Shown here piece by piece: positions 16,972 through 25,895 of a stretch of 64,000 nucleotides of DNA. A model generated the notes under the pieces. The model worked only from the letters and a program-made list of their open reading frames with translations. It was not told the origin of the DNA and made no database searches. Source of the DNA: Bdellovibrio sp. GT3 (GTDB taxonomy: Bacteria > Bdellovibrionota > Bdellovibrionia > Bdellovibrionales > Bdellovibrionaceae); NCBI RefSeq assembly GCF_037996765.1, contig NZ_JBBNAD010000003.1:1-64000 (forward strand), given 5' to 3'. Both the position numbers and the translations under genes were made by a program. Position 1 is the first letter of the stretch. Every line of letters begins with the position of its first letter.

Positions 16972-18546
16972 CTAAAAATATTCTTTCAAAGATTTGAAAA
17001 TCGAATCCGGCGTCACTTTCGTAACTTTGCTTTCAACCTGAGCCAGGCAGGAAAGACGGCTGAGGTCTTTGATGGCAAAGTACAATTCGTAGTTTTTCAC
17101 TCCAAGTACTTTGGACTGCTCTTCAGTTTTGGCGGCATCAAAAGCGTAATCGCATTCTTTGGATGCTACAGCCTTTTGCATTTCCGCTTGGTGAACCAAC
17201 AGATTTTCTGTCAGGATACTTTGCAAAACGGCGGCGCCACGGCGTTCGATTGTCGGGAAGCGAACGCGGGCATCGCCGATAATGTCAAACAATGCCAAAG
17301 GTTTATTTTCATCGTCAAAAACCTGACCGTAATTGCGTAGTACTTCCGTGGCCGAGCGAATACTTAAGCATGATAAGAATCCTGCTTTCAATCGTGGATC
17401 GCGTAACACGGCAATGTTTTGGCTGAAACAACGGTGGGCGGCGGAAGTGACAAAGTTCTCGTCAGCCTCCAGGTCAAAATGGGCAAAGGAAGTGCCATAT
17501 TTCAAAGTAAAGTCGCTGGCGCGTGGACAGGAGCCATTAAATTCCATGCCACCATAAACGACATTTTTTACGAAGTCGTACTTCTTCTGACTTACGGATT
17601 TCAGACGGTGAGGGGCATAGCGATAGGCGGAGACACTTTCAGCAAAATCCTCGAAAGGATTTGTTTTTGCATAAATTGAAACCTGCTCGGTGCCAGGATG
17701 CATTTTCCAATTATCAGCCAGGCGTGGATCGCCTTCCTGTGACTGCCAACCAGAGATCTTTATCCACTCTGGAGACACATCGATGTTGTTCGCATGCATG
17801 GAGCTCCAGTTGTGGGCAAACTCGTGATATATGGAGTACTGACGAATAGGTTGCTTTTCCTCATTCCAGATATCAAAGATTTCGATCGAGGCATTGGCAA
17901 TCACGTTATCCAAGCCCTTATAGCCGAAGCCTCTTTTGAAATGGATCATTTTTTGATTCAAGTCCAATGGCAGTAAGTGTCCGGGAGTTGCTTCAATCGC
18001 TTTCATGATGTCGCGAATTTCAGAGGCTCTCCACGAAGCGGCATTGTTCCAGACATAGTGAGAAAGATTTAAGTCGTATTCTGTCAGAAGTAAAAGAATC
18101 AGTGGACCTTCTTCCTTGCCGAACAGACGTTGAACTGCGCAGAGCACTTTCTCGCAGCCATTCGGTTTGCCAAAGGCTTTTTTGATTTCGTCGGGCTTCA
18201 GTTTGTTACTGCTGAAAATACGGTCATCCGGTGGCGTTACCAATTGCATGAAACGATAAACCAGCTCGGGGTGTTCATTCACGAAACGAATACCAGAGAC
18301 TTCACTGATTGCAGGCAATTCCAGTTTTGAAATATCAGAATACTTCGCGATGAAGTTTTTCAAATTATTACGGCGAATATGATCCTGATTCAGGCAGGGC
18401 GGATGGGCCATTTCGTCTTCTGTTGCGGAATGAAACGGTGCCTGAGCTGGAGTTCTTGAACTCAGCTCTAAGCTGGTAGGAAAAGTTAATGTAAACGCAA
18501 AGGCGCAGCTGGAGACAGCAAGACCTAAGCCTAGAATCCGTTTCAT
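16972..18546 (-). CDS. Secreted zincin-type metalloprotease-like protein
   Basis: A 524-aa protein with an N-terminal signal peptide (LGLGLAVSSCAFAFTL). The zinc-binding HEFAH (241-245) lies in a predicted helix, and DFAESVSAY (300-308) about 58 residues further supplies a plausible third ligand (Glu303), the gluzincin-like arrangement seen in several families of secreted zincins. No known subfamily could be named. Several cysteine pairs suggest a periplasmic or extracellular location. It is followed by the PLA2-like gene after 41 nt that hold a 16-nt perfect palindrome. Confidence 0.65.
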   Translation of the reverse strand: MKRILGLGLAVSSCAFAFTLTFPTSLELSSRTPAQAPFHSATEDEMAHPPCLNQDHIRRNNLKNFIAKYSDISKLELPAISEVSGIRFVNEHPELVYRFMQLVTPPDDRIFSSNKLKPDEIKKAFGKPNGCEKVLCAVQRLFGKEEGPLILLLLTEYDLNLSHYVWNNAASWRASEIRDIMKAIEATPGHLLPLDLNQKMIHFKRGFGYKGLDNVIANASIEIFDIWNEEKQPIRQYSIYHEFAHNWSSMHANNIDVSPEWIKISGWQSQEGDPRLADNWKMHPGTEQVSIYAKTNPFEDFAESVSAYRYAPHRLKSVSQKKYDFVKNVVYGGMEFNGSCPRASDFTLKYGTSFAHFDLEADENFVTSAAHRCFSQNIAVLRDPRLKAGFLSCLSIRSATEVLRNYGQVFDDENKPLALFDIIGDARVRFPTIERRGAAVLQSILTENLLVHQAEMQKAVASKECDYAFDAAKTEEQSKVLGVKNYELYFAIKDLSRLSCLAQVESKVTKVTPDSIFKSLKEYF

Positions 18547-18599
18547 GAAGGCTCCTCGTAGAACCCTCTTATCGGAAACGCTGATCCAGGCTTAATGAA

Positions 18600-18773
18600 T
18601 TATCGTTCTTTGCGCACGCCTTTGAACGGTTTATTATCCGCTTTTACGTTGATAAATTGTCCCGTCGTCGAATCCCGCTCGACCCAGCGTTCGGTGTGCG
18701 AGTTGAACACCTGGCTGCGTTTGCGAACGGCACCTTCTCTGTGATTGTCGCCTTTTTTACCAACTGTAGCCAT
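18600..18773 (-). CDS. Conserved 57-aa basic protein
   Basis: Encoded on the minus strand from ATG at 18773 to TAA at 18600, starting MATVGKKGDNHREGAVRKRS and ending PFKGVRKER. A perfect taaggagga RBS lies just upstream. The pattern (G-K-K-G-D-N-H-R-x-G-A-V, then QVFN, then PFKGVRKE) is one I recognise as a widespread short conserved hypothetical of proteobacteria with no known function. It is rich in Lys/Arg and could bind nucleic acid; that is inference. Confidence 0.8.
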   Translation of the reverse strand: MATVGKKGDNHREGAVRKRSQVFNSHTERWVERDSTTGQFINVKADNKPFKGVRKER

Positions 18774-18868
18774 AACTCCTCCTTATGAGGTTTGTTTCTG
18801 GGTATAGGCTATCAGTCTTTCTAAGGCTCCTCAGGAAAGTGCACATTCGCACCGGACTTTGCACGGGC

Positions 18869-19252
18869 TCAGATTGAACTTTGGGAAACGGCACTTACGC
18901 GAATGCGTTTAACTTTACCATCAGCCAGCGGCCAGCTGATTTCCTGACCTACACGCAGACCAATAAGAGCTGCGCCAATGGGAGCCAGGATTGAAACTTT
19001 GCCTTCCTCGATATTGGCGTCATTCGGGTAGCACAAGGTAACGGATTGCTCCTTGTGCGCGTCCAGGTCGATGAAGGTCACAGACGAGTTCATTGCGACG
19101 ACATCTTTGCTGAGGTCTTCATTAGCAACCAGGTGAGCACGGCCTAATTCCTCTTCCAGTTGCTCGGCAACGGAGGCCTTGGCAAAAGAAAGAATGGCTG
19201 AAATTTTATGATAGTCATCATGAGTGATAACGAGAGATGGAAGGTTTTCCAT
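18869..19252 (-). CDS. rnk: Rnk-like nucleoside diphosphate kinase regulator (GreA/GreB C-domain family)
   Basis: A 127-aa protein matching Rnk in length and order: a short N-terminal helical part (HDDYHKISAILSFAKA) and the FKBP-like GreA/GreB C-terminal domain with SVTFIDLDAHKEQSVTLCYP and the strongly conserved SILAPIGAALIGLRVGQEISW. Rnk binds RNA polymerase near the secondary channel but lacks the long GreA coiled coil. The upstream region holds a 22-nt AT-rich palindrome. Confidence 0.87.
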   Translation of the reverse strand: MENLPSLVITHDDYHKISAILSFAKASVAEQLEEELGRAHLVANEDLSKDVVAMNSSVTFIDLDAHKEQSVTLCYPNDANIEEGKVSILAPIGAALIGLRVGQEISWPLADGKVKRIRVSAVSQSSI

Positions 19253-19288
19253 AACTAAACTCCTTTGTAGAGTGATTCAATTTTTGGG

Positions 19289-19310
19289 ATTTAATTTTTG
19301 AAAATTAAAT
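19289..19310. promoter_or_regulatory. 22-nt AT-rich palindrome upstream of rnk
   Basis: atttaatttt and aaaattaaat are perfect inverted copies around tg, 37 nt before the rnk start. It may be an operator. The rest of 19311-19682 holds only small hairpins (for example cagcc/ggctg near 19320) and no gene that I can support. Confidence 0.4.
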
Positions 19311-19682
19311 GACGAAATCAGCCACAGAGGCTGACTCTGCGGCTTAAGAAATAAACTTCAAAACCAATCCACACTGAGGTGGAAGTGTTTTGGAAATAGA
19401 ATGAGTGCGAACAACTGAGTAAACCATTCCCCTAAGAATAGCAGAGGTCGGCTTTCAATTCAACCATTTGTCAGCCAACAAGGAATTTGTGAATAAACTC
19501 GCTCAGTTCCGAGCGTTCTCGCATCTCGTTATCGTTGCTTAAATAGTCTCATAATTTTTCAAACCAAAGTCTCAGAACTTACCACCAGTTCTTTGCACAT
19601 CTGTCATTCGGTTTTCAAAATTGCAGCGTTGCAAGGTTACCCTTCTGTTATTGCGCAAAAACAAGGCGCCAGAGGGAGAACG

Positions 19683-20519
19683 ATGAATAGAAAACTTTTA
19701 TTCAGTGCCGTAGTGACCGCGACTCTTGGTCTAGTTTCCGTTTCTTGTCAAAGATCAGATAGTGGTGAGTATCAATTCACAGAACAGACAGAAAATTCCG
19801 AAATTGAAAATGAGCAGAATTTCGCAGTAGATGATTCCACAGATGCAACCGACGCAGTAACTGATACCACAGCCACAGATTCAGAAGATATCGTGGACCA
19901 TATCGTTAATGGTGAAAACGAGGACGAAGGCCACGACGGTCATGATCATTCTGAAACAGCGGACACGGGAGTCGGTGATGATATTTTGGCGCTCGGTTGT
20001 GTGAAGGCGTCAAACTCCCAGGAAAATCAAGTTCGTCTGGGACTTGATAAGAAAGAAAAGTTTTTGGCAAGATGTGCATCCGAAACTTCGAACTCTTCAT
20101 GGTGTGCTCAGTTGATTCGTCCAAATCCAAGCAGCTACAACACATTCAAATGTACTTATGGATCCAGTCAAACCCATGTATTGATTCATCCGGATGAATC
20201 GACGTGGAAGTATCCAATCACGGCAGTGAAGGTGATCAAAGATCTTCAGGCGAAGGGGTTGAAAGTCAGCCAGATTTACAACTGGTGGAGACCCGAACCC
20301 TACAACAAAAACGTTGGTGGAGCAGCAGGCCGTCATCCCTACGGGACTTCAGTTGACGTGCGCTTTGCAAGTACTTCCACAGCAACGAAGGCTTTCTCTG
20401 AACTTTGCAAAATGCGTAAAGCAGGTCGCATCCGCGCGATCGGTCACTACGGCAGTGCATCCCTGCACATCGGTGTCGGTGATAAGTTAGCCAACACCTG
20501 GGGTAAATACTGTAACTAA
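19683..20519 (+). CDS. M15-type peptidase lipoprotein
   Basis: 278 aa from ATG 19683 (gggagaacg upstream); lipobox SVSC (Cys22). Residues 25-110 are an acidic Asp/Thr/Glu linker with HDGHDH. The C-terminal domain carries the M15 zinc motif: GRHPYGTSVDV (His218, Asp225) and SLHIGVG (His262). This is the Peptidase_M15_3 layout, acting on peptidoglycan stem peptides; with its long tether it could reach the cell wall from the outer membrane. All three zinc ligands are present. Six or more cysteines in the domain suggest disulfides. Confidence 0.75.
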   Translation: MNRKLLFSAVVTATLGLVSVSCQRSDSGEYQFTEQTENSEIENEQNFAVDDSTDATDAVTDTTATDSEDIVDHIVNGENEDEGHDGHDHSETADTGVGDDILALGCVKASNSQENQVRLGLDKKEKFLARCASETSNSSWCAQLIRPNPSSYNTFKCTYGSSQTHVLIHPDESTWKYPITAVKVIKDLQAKGLKVSQIYNWWRPEPYNKNVGGAAGRHPYGTSVDVRFASTSTATKAFSELCKMRKAGRIRAIGHYGSASLHIGVGDKLANTWGKYCN

Positions 20520-20531
20520 GATTTTTTACGG

Positions 20532-20564
20532 GCTCCTTCCGAATGATTCAGTCAGGGAAGGAGC
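20532..20564. terminator. Hairpin between convergent genes
   Basis: gctccttcc pairs with ggaaggagc around a 15-nt loop; the right arm overlaps the 3' end of the convergent alcohol dehydrogenase gene. On the minus strand it is followed by a T-rich stretch. Confidence 0.55.
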
Positions 20565-21553
20565 GCCATTCTGGATTTGATTTTTCCTTCCGAAAGTTCC
20601 GTCAGCCAGTGATTGACCTCATTCATTTTACCGGTCTCAACTTGAGGATTTATTTTCTTTTGCGCGATCAGCTCAAAGATTTCCTTCATCTCCTGATGAG
20701 TTCCCCAAAAGGATCCCTGCACCCGCAATTGAAAGCTGGCAAAGGCTATGGTTGAAACAGGAACCGTCATGGCGCCCAAACCAACCAGTACGATAGTGCC
20801 CCCGTTCTTCACATAGTTCTGTGCTGTTTTAAATGTTGCTTCGGCTCCCACGAAGTCAACGACCACGTCGAATTTTCTATTTTTGATTTTCGTATCCAGA
20901 TCTTTGGAGTTGTAGGCTTCCTGAACGCCCATTTGTTTTGCCAGAGCCAGGCTTTCCTCGCGCAAATCAGAGGCGACAACTTTTGCACCCAATGCCAGGC
21001 CGATCTGTACACCATTCATTCCCAATCCACCAAGGCCAATAACCAAAACAGAAGAGTTGGTTTGCACCTCGCCCAAAGTTTTCATCGCGTGATACGGGGT
21101 AAGTACGGCGTCGGTGGCCACAGCCGCGACCTCTGCTGAAATTCCGGCGGGGACTTCCACGATATTTCGTGCTGGAACTTTTAAGTATTCCGCATAAGCG
21201 CCGTCCGTGCCTAAGCCAATAAACTGCCGTGTCGGGCTGTCACACAGATTGTCTTTTCCCGCACGACAGAAATCACAATCGCCGCAAGGATTAGGTCCGT
21301 GGACCGCATACAGGGTGTTTTTTTTGAATTGCCCTTTTACGTCGGCCCCTTCTTCCACTATTTCACCGCAGGCCTCATGTCCCATGGTGAAAGGATGATC
21401 GTAGGACACTTCACCGTGCAACACGTGCAGGTCCGAATGGCAGATGCCGGCCGCGCGAATTTTAAGTACGACTTCACGGGGGCCCGCCGTCGGTTTCGGA
21501 ATATCTTCAATTTTTAGTTTGTGTTCTCCAGGTATATAGCGAGCGGCAAACAT
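20552..21553 (-). CDS. Zinc-dependent alcohol dehydrogenase
   Basis: A 333-aa MDR-superfamily alcohol dehydrogenase. The catalytic zinc ligands are in GICHSDLH (Cys37) and MGHEACGEI (His58-Glu59); the structural zinc lobe is CGDCDFCRAGKDNLC with four cysteines; the NAD(P) Rossmann motif is VIGLGGLGMNGVQ. Length matches bacterial AdhA-type enzymes. A putative Fnr-type promoter lies about 370 nt upstream with a small membrane-protein ORF between, so the two may be an operon. Confidence 0.9.
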   Translation of the reverse strand: MFAARYIPGEHKLKIEDIPKPTAGPREVVLKIRAAGICHSDLHVLHGEVSYDHPFTMGHEACGEIVEEGADVKGQFKKNTLYAVHGPNPCGDCDFCRAGKDNLCDSPTRQFIGLGTDGAYAEYLKVPARNIVEVPAGISAEVAAVATDAVLTPYHAMKTLGEVQTNSSVLVIGLGGLGMNGVQIGLALGAKVVASDLREESLALAKQMGVQEAYNSKDLDTKIKNRKFDVVVDFVGAEATFKTAQNYVKNGGTIVLVGLGAMTVPVSTIAFASFQLRVQGSFWGTHQEMKEIFELIAQKKINPQVETGKMNEVNHWLTELSEGKIKSRMALLP

Positions 21554-21631
21554 GGGGCCTCCAGTTCTAAGTAAGTTACCGTCATTCTATATTTTCGTCA
21601 TTTCCGGTGCAGCTTGTTCGTTGGCACGGGG

Positions 21632-21874
21632 TTACTTGGCCATGGAACTGGGGGAGCGGTGGGGCTTGATGTTTTGGGCAATGGCAGTTTTTGGTTTTTT
21701 ACTTTGGTTGGCAAAAATTCGCACCGAGTCCTTGGAGTCTTTCACCGGGCAAAGCGTGACAATAGCCAAAGCAGCGATGAGCAAAAGCGCTGAGGGGATA
21801 AAAAGGAGCAATCGCTTTTCACGGTATATGGGCATTTGCATAGGTTTATAAGAAGGACCCTTCTCGAACTTCAT
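21632..21874 (-). CDS. Putative small membrane protein upstream of the dehydrogenase gene
   Basis: An 80-aa frame starting MKFEKGPSYKPMQMPIYREK with one TM helix (about 23-43, LLLFIPSALLLIAALAIVTL) and a basic tail. Codon choice is natural for this genome. No clear SD precedes it. The opposite strand also has a frame (21552-21851) but with rarer codons, so I prefer this one. It lies between the Fnr-like promoter and the alcohol dehydrogenase gene. Confidence 0.4.
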   Translation of the reverse strand: MKFEKGPSYKPMQMPIYREKRLLLFIPSALLLIAALAIVTLCPVKDSKDSVRIFANQSKKPKTAIAQNIKPHRSPSSMAK

Positions 21875-21921
21875 GCAGAACGTATCGGTATTCTTGTATA
21901 TAAGTTTATGTTTGATTTGTT

Positions 21922-21935
21922 TTGATCCGGGTCAA
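21922..21935. promoter_or_regulatory. Fnr/Dnr-like operator with promoter reading left
   Basis: TTGATccggGTCAA is one base off the Fnr consensus TTGAT-N4-ATCAA and is symmetric out to TTTGAT/GTCAAA. A TTATAT-type -10 on the minus strand at 21897-21902 puts the likely start about 40 nt from the operator centre, the class II activation distance. A second perfect palindrome, gaattg-tat-caattc, follows at 21941-21955, and a tttgacccgg half-site at 21974-21983. Confidence 0.5.
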
Positions 21936-22028
21936 ATCTGGAATTGTATCAATTCGCGTGATTTTAGCAGATCTTTGACCCGGTTTTGAGACAGAAAAGG
22001 CTCGTTTTTAGAATGTAAGTTGCAACTT

Positions 22029-22808
22029 CTAAAATACTAAATTCATCTGGGCTTTGCCCTCCACATCAGGGGCTCCATCGGGATGCACCACGCGACCAAA
22101 TGCGCCGAAAACCAGATTCAGAGGAACGGCCTTGCGAAGAAGAAGTTTTGTAAAAGAGATTCCCACCGGGACGGTCCACTGTTCGCCGTTCAAGGTCGCA
22201 TCATATGTAATATTATTCAAAGGGGAGAAAGACCAGCCGCCACCCATGCGATAGGAAAGGAGTGGTTGAATGGTCAGTAAATTAACATCCTTCCGGTCAT
22301 CGTCTCCGGCAAAGGACCAATTCTGATAGATCAGGCCGCCCACTGAAAGGTATTCGGAAGTATGAACGATACCGAGGGCAGGCCCTGCGCCGAATTTGCC
22401 ACTTGAAATTCGCTCATCCGCTCCAGTGGGTAAAGCGATCATCGCGCCATAGCCAAATGCCCATGGACCGGAAGTGTTTGGAACATAGAAGCCCTGGTAT
22501 ATCAGATCAGATACTCCAGAGGCACTGTCTGTGCCATCTGCAAGTGGGGAAGTAACCGTGGGGATGATCACACGATTTACCAGACTCCAGCTTTCAGACA
22601 TTTGAGCTGCGAACACCGGCTGAACGTTAAACACTGTTTGTGTTTGGTAGCTTTTCGCAGTGTTGGTGTAAAAGTTGTATTGCAAAGGCAGAGTCGTAAG
22701 ATTGGCGAATGGATTTGCCAGTTCTTTTTCAAGATCTGAAACTTCGGCAAAAGCATTGGCGGCGACGAAAGCGGACAATAATGTTGCAATGATGAGCGAT
22801 AGCTTCAC
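22029..22808 (-). CDS. Outer-membrane beta-barrel protein, transporter-like
   Basis: 259 aa from GTG at 22808: aaggag stands 6 nt before it and the product then begins with a clean signal peptide (KLSLIIATLLSAFVAANAFA). An ATG 11 codons upstream would put the RBS inside the gene. The mature part has about ten amphipathic strands with turns such as GADERISSGKFGAGPALG and a C-terminal NLVF, the BamA signal. It resembles uncharacterised outer-membrane 'transporter' barrels. Confidence 0.65.
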   Translation of the reverse strand: MKLSLIIATLLSAFVAANAFAEVSDLEKELANPFANLTTLPLQYNFYTNTAKSYQTQTVFNVQPVFAAQMSESWSLVNRVIIPTVTSPLADGTDSASGVSDLIYQGFYVPNTSGPWAFGYGAMIALPTGADERISSGKFGAGPALGIVHTSEYLSVGGLIYQNWSFAGDDDRKDVNLLTIQPLLSYRMGGGWSFSPLNNITYDATLNGEQWTVPVGISFTKLLLRKAVPLNLVFGAFGRVVHPDGAPDVEGKAQMNLVF

Positions 22809-22905
22809 AACGAACTCCTTGTTTAGGTGGATTCTTGGCAAGGCTATCGAAATGGTCTGAAAAAGAAAATCTGGACCGGGGAAAGTTGTCAGAGATCAGA
22901 TAAAA

Positions 22906-22935
22906 AAAAGAGCCAAAGTTTCCTTTGGCTCTTTT
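22906..22935. terminator. Terminator of the endonuclease gene
   Basis: A 13-bp perfect stem (aaaagagccaaag with ctttggctctttt) around a tttc loop, flanked by A and T tracts. Confidence 0.85.
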
Positions 22936-22944
22936 GAATTCAAT

Positions 22945-23811
22945 TTAGAATTTATTAATTTTGTCAGTCAATTCAGGGTAATCGATGAATGGGTTTCTGT
23001 TACCTTGAATCATATGAATCGCGTTGTTGCGAGCCATCTCTTCATCATCCACTGGGTCTTCTTTGTCCCATTTGCGCAAGAACGCTTCCTGGCGCGGGCT
23101 GATTGGCAGGCTGTAGTGAACAGAGAAATAGAACAAGGCGCGAGCAACGTTGCCTTTGTGGGCTTGAGGTGGTTCAAACACGTCATTGCCGCCAACTGCT
23201 GGTTTACCGAAACGGGAAACGGGGCATTTCAATTTTTTAGCATCACGTGCAACTTCACCGAATTCGTAATTGCCACGGATGGAGTTCAACTCGTTGTCTG
23301 TTGGATACAAGTGATGCAAATCTGATTTTTGCATGCCTGTGTTGAATTGGCCGGAAAAACGGCTTTGTGGCCAAGTGTGCTCTGTATTCAGGATGTTGCC
23401 ATCTGGGTATTTGCCAGGAGCGGGTCCGCGGGAAGCCGGGAATTCTTCGTCTGTACGAAGAACACCACAATAAACGTCACTAACAGCGTAGTGACCGTTT
23501 ACTTGAGTCAGGTAGTAAGTACCCATCAACCAAGCGCGAGCACCATCGTAGCCCAAAGAAATGTGTTGGTAGCAACCTTCGCCAGAGCAATGCTCTGAAA
23601 CTTCATCGTACTTGCCAGGAATCTGTTTGTGTTCGCCGCGCAGAATTTGCTGCAGGCGAGCGACCAATGCGCCATTGGAAGCGCCGTTTGCCAGGTCTTT
23701 GTAAAACTCTTCACCGTAGTAAGGAATACCTTGGGATAGGGAAGCGGCATTGCCCGAGATTGCGAAGAAAATCGAACAAACAACTAAAACTGCGGAAAGC
23801 ATTGCTTTCAT
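22945..23811 (-). CDS. Secreted endonuclease I family nuclease
   Basis: A 288-aa protein with a signal peptide (AVLVVCSIFFAISGNA) and the endonuclease I (EndA/NucM/Vvn) motifs: NTEHTWPQSRF (about 143-153) with the catalytic His, and SDLHHLYPTDNELNSIRGN (about 164-182) with the metal-binding Asn and Glu. The cysteines flanking the core (EHCSGEGCY, VYCGV, LKCPV) fit the disulfides of this periplasmic/extracellular family. These enzymes cut DNA and RNA without sequence specificity; digestion of prey nucleic acid is a reasonable role. gaggt lies before the ATG. Confidence 0.9.
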   Translation of the reverse strand: MKAMLSAVLVVCSIFFAISGNAASLSQGIPYYGEEFYKDLANGASNGALVARLQQILRGEHKQIPGKYDEVSEHCSGEGCYQHISLGYDGARAWLMGTYYLTQVNGHYAVSDVYCGVLRTDEEFPASRGPAPGKYPDGNILNTEHTWPQSRFSGQFNTGMQKSDLHHLYPTDNELNSIRGNYEFGEVARDAKKLKCPVSRFGKPAVGGNDVFEPPQAHKGNVARALFYFSVHYSLPISPRQEAFLRKWDKEDPVDDEEMARNNAIHMIQGNRNPFIDYPELTDKINKF

Positions 23812-24043
23812 TTTATACCTCTCATAGACAGACGTTTACGGTGTCCGGTAGAAACGCGATCCCATATTGATCACTTATATGCGGTTAATCTTGGACAATG
23901 TTCTGTCCCATTGACGGAACTCTTGCAAATTAATATTGCCAATTGTTAAGACTTGGAGTGTCACTTTTGTCATGATTCCTTGCGTCGTCGACTCATGCAG
24001 AGAGTAAATTTTCAATCTTGTCCAAATCCAAACATGACTAAAT

Positions 24044-24075
24044 AAAAAGGCGGACTTCTTGGGTCCGCCTTTTTT
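24044..24075. terminator. Bidirectional terminator
   Basis: aaaaaggcgga pairs with tccgccttttt; it ends the minus-strand gene at 24080. Confidence 0.8.
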
Positions 24076-24079
24076 GCTT

Positions 24080-25891
24080 TTATATTTTACCGATGACCGT
24101 AGCGAATTCCGCGCGATTTTGGTTGATCAGATTCGTGGACTCCAGGATGGCAGCCTCAATGCGGGTTTTTTCTGCAAAGTAAGGAGCCAGGGCCTTGTTC
24201 AGTTCAGACTCACGACCTTGAGTGGCTTGAATCTTGGCCAGAACATCCTGGATTTTTTTATCCGTTGCGGAAAGACCTGCCACCGATTGGGAACGAGTCG
24301 CCTGGTAGCTGGCTTGAGTCTGCTCCAAAGACTTGAGTTCGTTCTGGCGACTGACGACGATGGCTGCTTTCGCATTAACGTCGGCTTTCTTCGCAGCATA
24401 GCCAACACTTTGATCATAGGACTGAAGTGCTGCGTTTCTGTTGGTGACTTCATCACGGGTGCGTGACACGGCTGCCTCAATGGCAGGACGCTGACTGCGC
24501 AAATCAGAAATTTGATTTTGCAGTCGCGGAATCACACCGCTTTGATAGTCATTGATCTGATTTGCGATCGAAGTGTAGGACTGCAACTTTGAATCAAGCT
24601 GAGTGCGAGTCACAGACACGTTTTGACTTAAGCGATTTTGAATATTGTAGGTTTCGTTTTCGGCATAGCTGCTGACTTTGTTCATCAGGCTGTTGCAGTA
24701 CTCACTTCCGCCTCTGCTGCAATATTCAGTGATCGGATGCCATTGAATGCGGTCATGGCGTTCGCGGTTATAGTCGAAACCACGATAGATGGAATCGGTG
24801 GCGTTGGCATACTGACGGGCCGTTTGAATTTCGCTATCAAGCTGGGACAAACGGCGATCCAGATTGGAAACCTGATCCTGGGAATAGTTGAGCTCGGACT
24901 GTTTGCTTTGAATACTTTGGTCAATGTTGGACAATTGACCTTGGTATTTCGAAAGATCGGTCTTGGAGTTTTGTGCCAGTGTACTAAGGCGTTGATGTTC
25001 AGCCTCATAGGGTGCCAGCACTTTCCATGCATCATCATAAACGGCATTCGCCTGAACGACTTCCGCTTCTTTGGAGTTGATTAAACTCTGCTGCGTGATG
25101 ATTTGCTGATCCAAGGATTGAATTTTCATTTCAAGTGCGGATTTTTGACTGCGCAGGGTTACGAGCTCCTTCGTGGTCAATTGATCCAAGGATCCTGTAA
25201 CCTGACCCAGCTCCTGGATTTGTTTTGCATATTGGGAATTCAATGCCGTCAACTGGCGTTGGTAAGACGCCCTTAGGGTGTTGGTGTTGAATGATTCCTG
25301 ATACAGGGAGCGAAGTTGTGCGGATTGATCTGCATTGAATTTAAACGGGTCCATTGTCGCTGTCATTGCCGGCACGAAGAATTTTTCAAAATCCACAGCC
25401 ACCAAAGATTTACCACCTGCACACTGAGTTGCCAGAGCATCAACTATATCGCTGGAGCCGCGAAGTGAAAAATCAATCGCCTTTGCGGGTTGATTGGGCG
25501 CCAATGCCTGAACCAACAAACGAGTTTGGCGTTTGATATATGCTACGAGTGCATTTGTATCGGTCGGCACCTGCCAGAAAGACAGTGAGCCATCGGCGTT
25601 TTGCAATGGAATGAATGCAAAACTTTGGATGGGTTTGACTTCCGTAGTAAAGCGAAAAGCTGTGGCTAAGCCAGAGGCATCGCGGATGTATGCCTCTACC
25701 GGAGTGTTACCGGATTTTTCGAAACGCAATTCAAAGCGGTACGTTTGACCGCCGACATTTCGTAAAGTTGAAGCAACGCAGACAGAGCTGGTGTCATCGA
25801 GTGACCAATCTTTGACAGTCACTGGTTTTGCGAATGCAAAATTTGAAATCAGAATGCTGGATGTAATTAGTGTCAGTCTTAGTGCATTCAT
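24080..25891 (-). CDS. Secreted coiled-coil protein
   Basis: 603 aa from the ATG at 25891 (aaggga RBS; signal peptide ending NFAFA-K). Residues about 1-190 form a globular N-terminal domain; most of the rest is long heptad-like coiled coil rich in Gln, Ser, Leu and Lys (for example LDQLTTKELVTLRSQKSAL), broken near 385-420 by a segment with two cysteines (EYCSRGGSEYCN). It is likely periplasmic and fibrous. Its start lies 4 nt after the end of the proline-repeat gene, so the two form an operon. Confidence 0.7.
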   Translation of the reverse strand: MNALRLTLITSSILISNFAFAKPVTVKDWSLDDTSSVCVASTLRNVGGQTYRFELRFEKSGNTPVEAYIRDASGLATAFRFTTEVKPIQSFAFIPLQNADGSLSFWQVPTDTNALVAYIKRQTRLLVQALAPNQPAKAIDFSLRGSSDIVDALATQCAGGKSLVAVDFEKFFVPAMTATMDPFKFNADQSAQLRSLYQESFNTNTLRASYQRQLTALNSQYAKQIQELGQVTGSLDQLTTKELVTLRSQKSALEMKIQSLDQQIITQQSLINSKEAEVVQANAVYDDAWKVLAPYEAEHQRLSTLAQNSKTDLSKYQGQLSNIDQSIQSKQSELNYSQDQVSNLDRRLSQLDSEIQTARQYANATDSIYRGFDYNRERHDRIQWHPITEYCSRGGSEYCNSLMNKVSSYAENETYNIQNRLSQNVSVTRTQLDSKLQSYTSIANQINDYQSGVIPRLQNQISDLRSQRPAIEAAVSRTRDEVTNRNAALQSYDQSVGYAAKKADVNAKAAIVVSRQNELKSLEQTQASYQATRSQSVAGLSATDKKIQDVLAKIQATQGRESELNKALAPYFAEKTRIEAAILESTNLINQNRAEFATVIGKI

Positions 25892-25895
25892 TTTT

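Noticed and set aside
21552-21851. A plus-strand membrane protein gene
   Set aside because: Rare codons, no RBS, and overlap with a more natural minus-strand frame.
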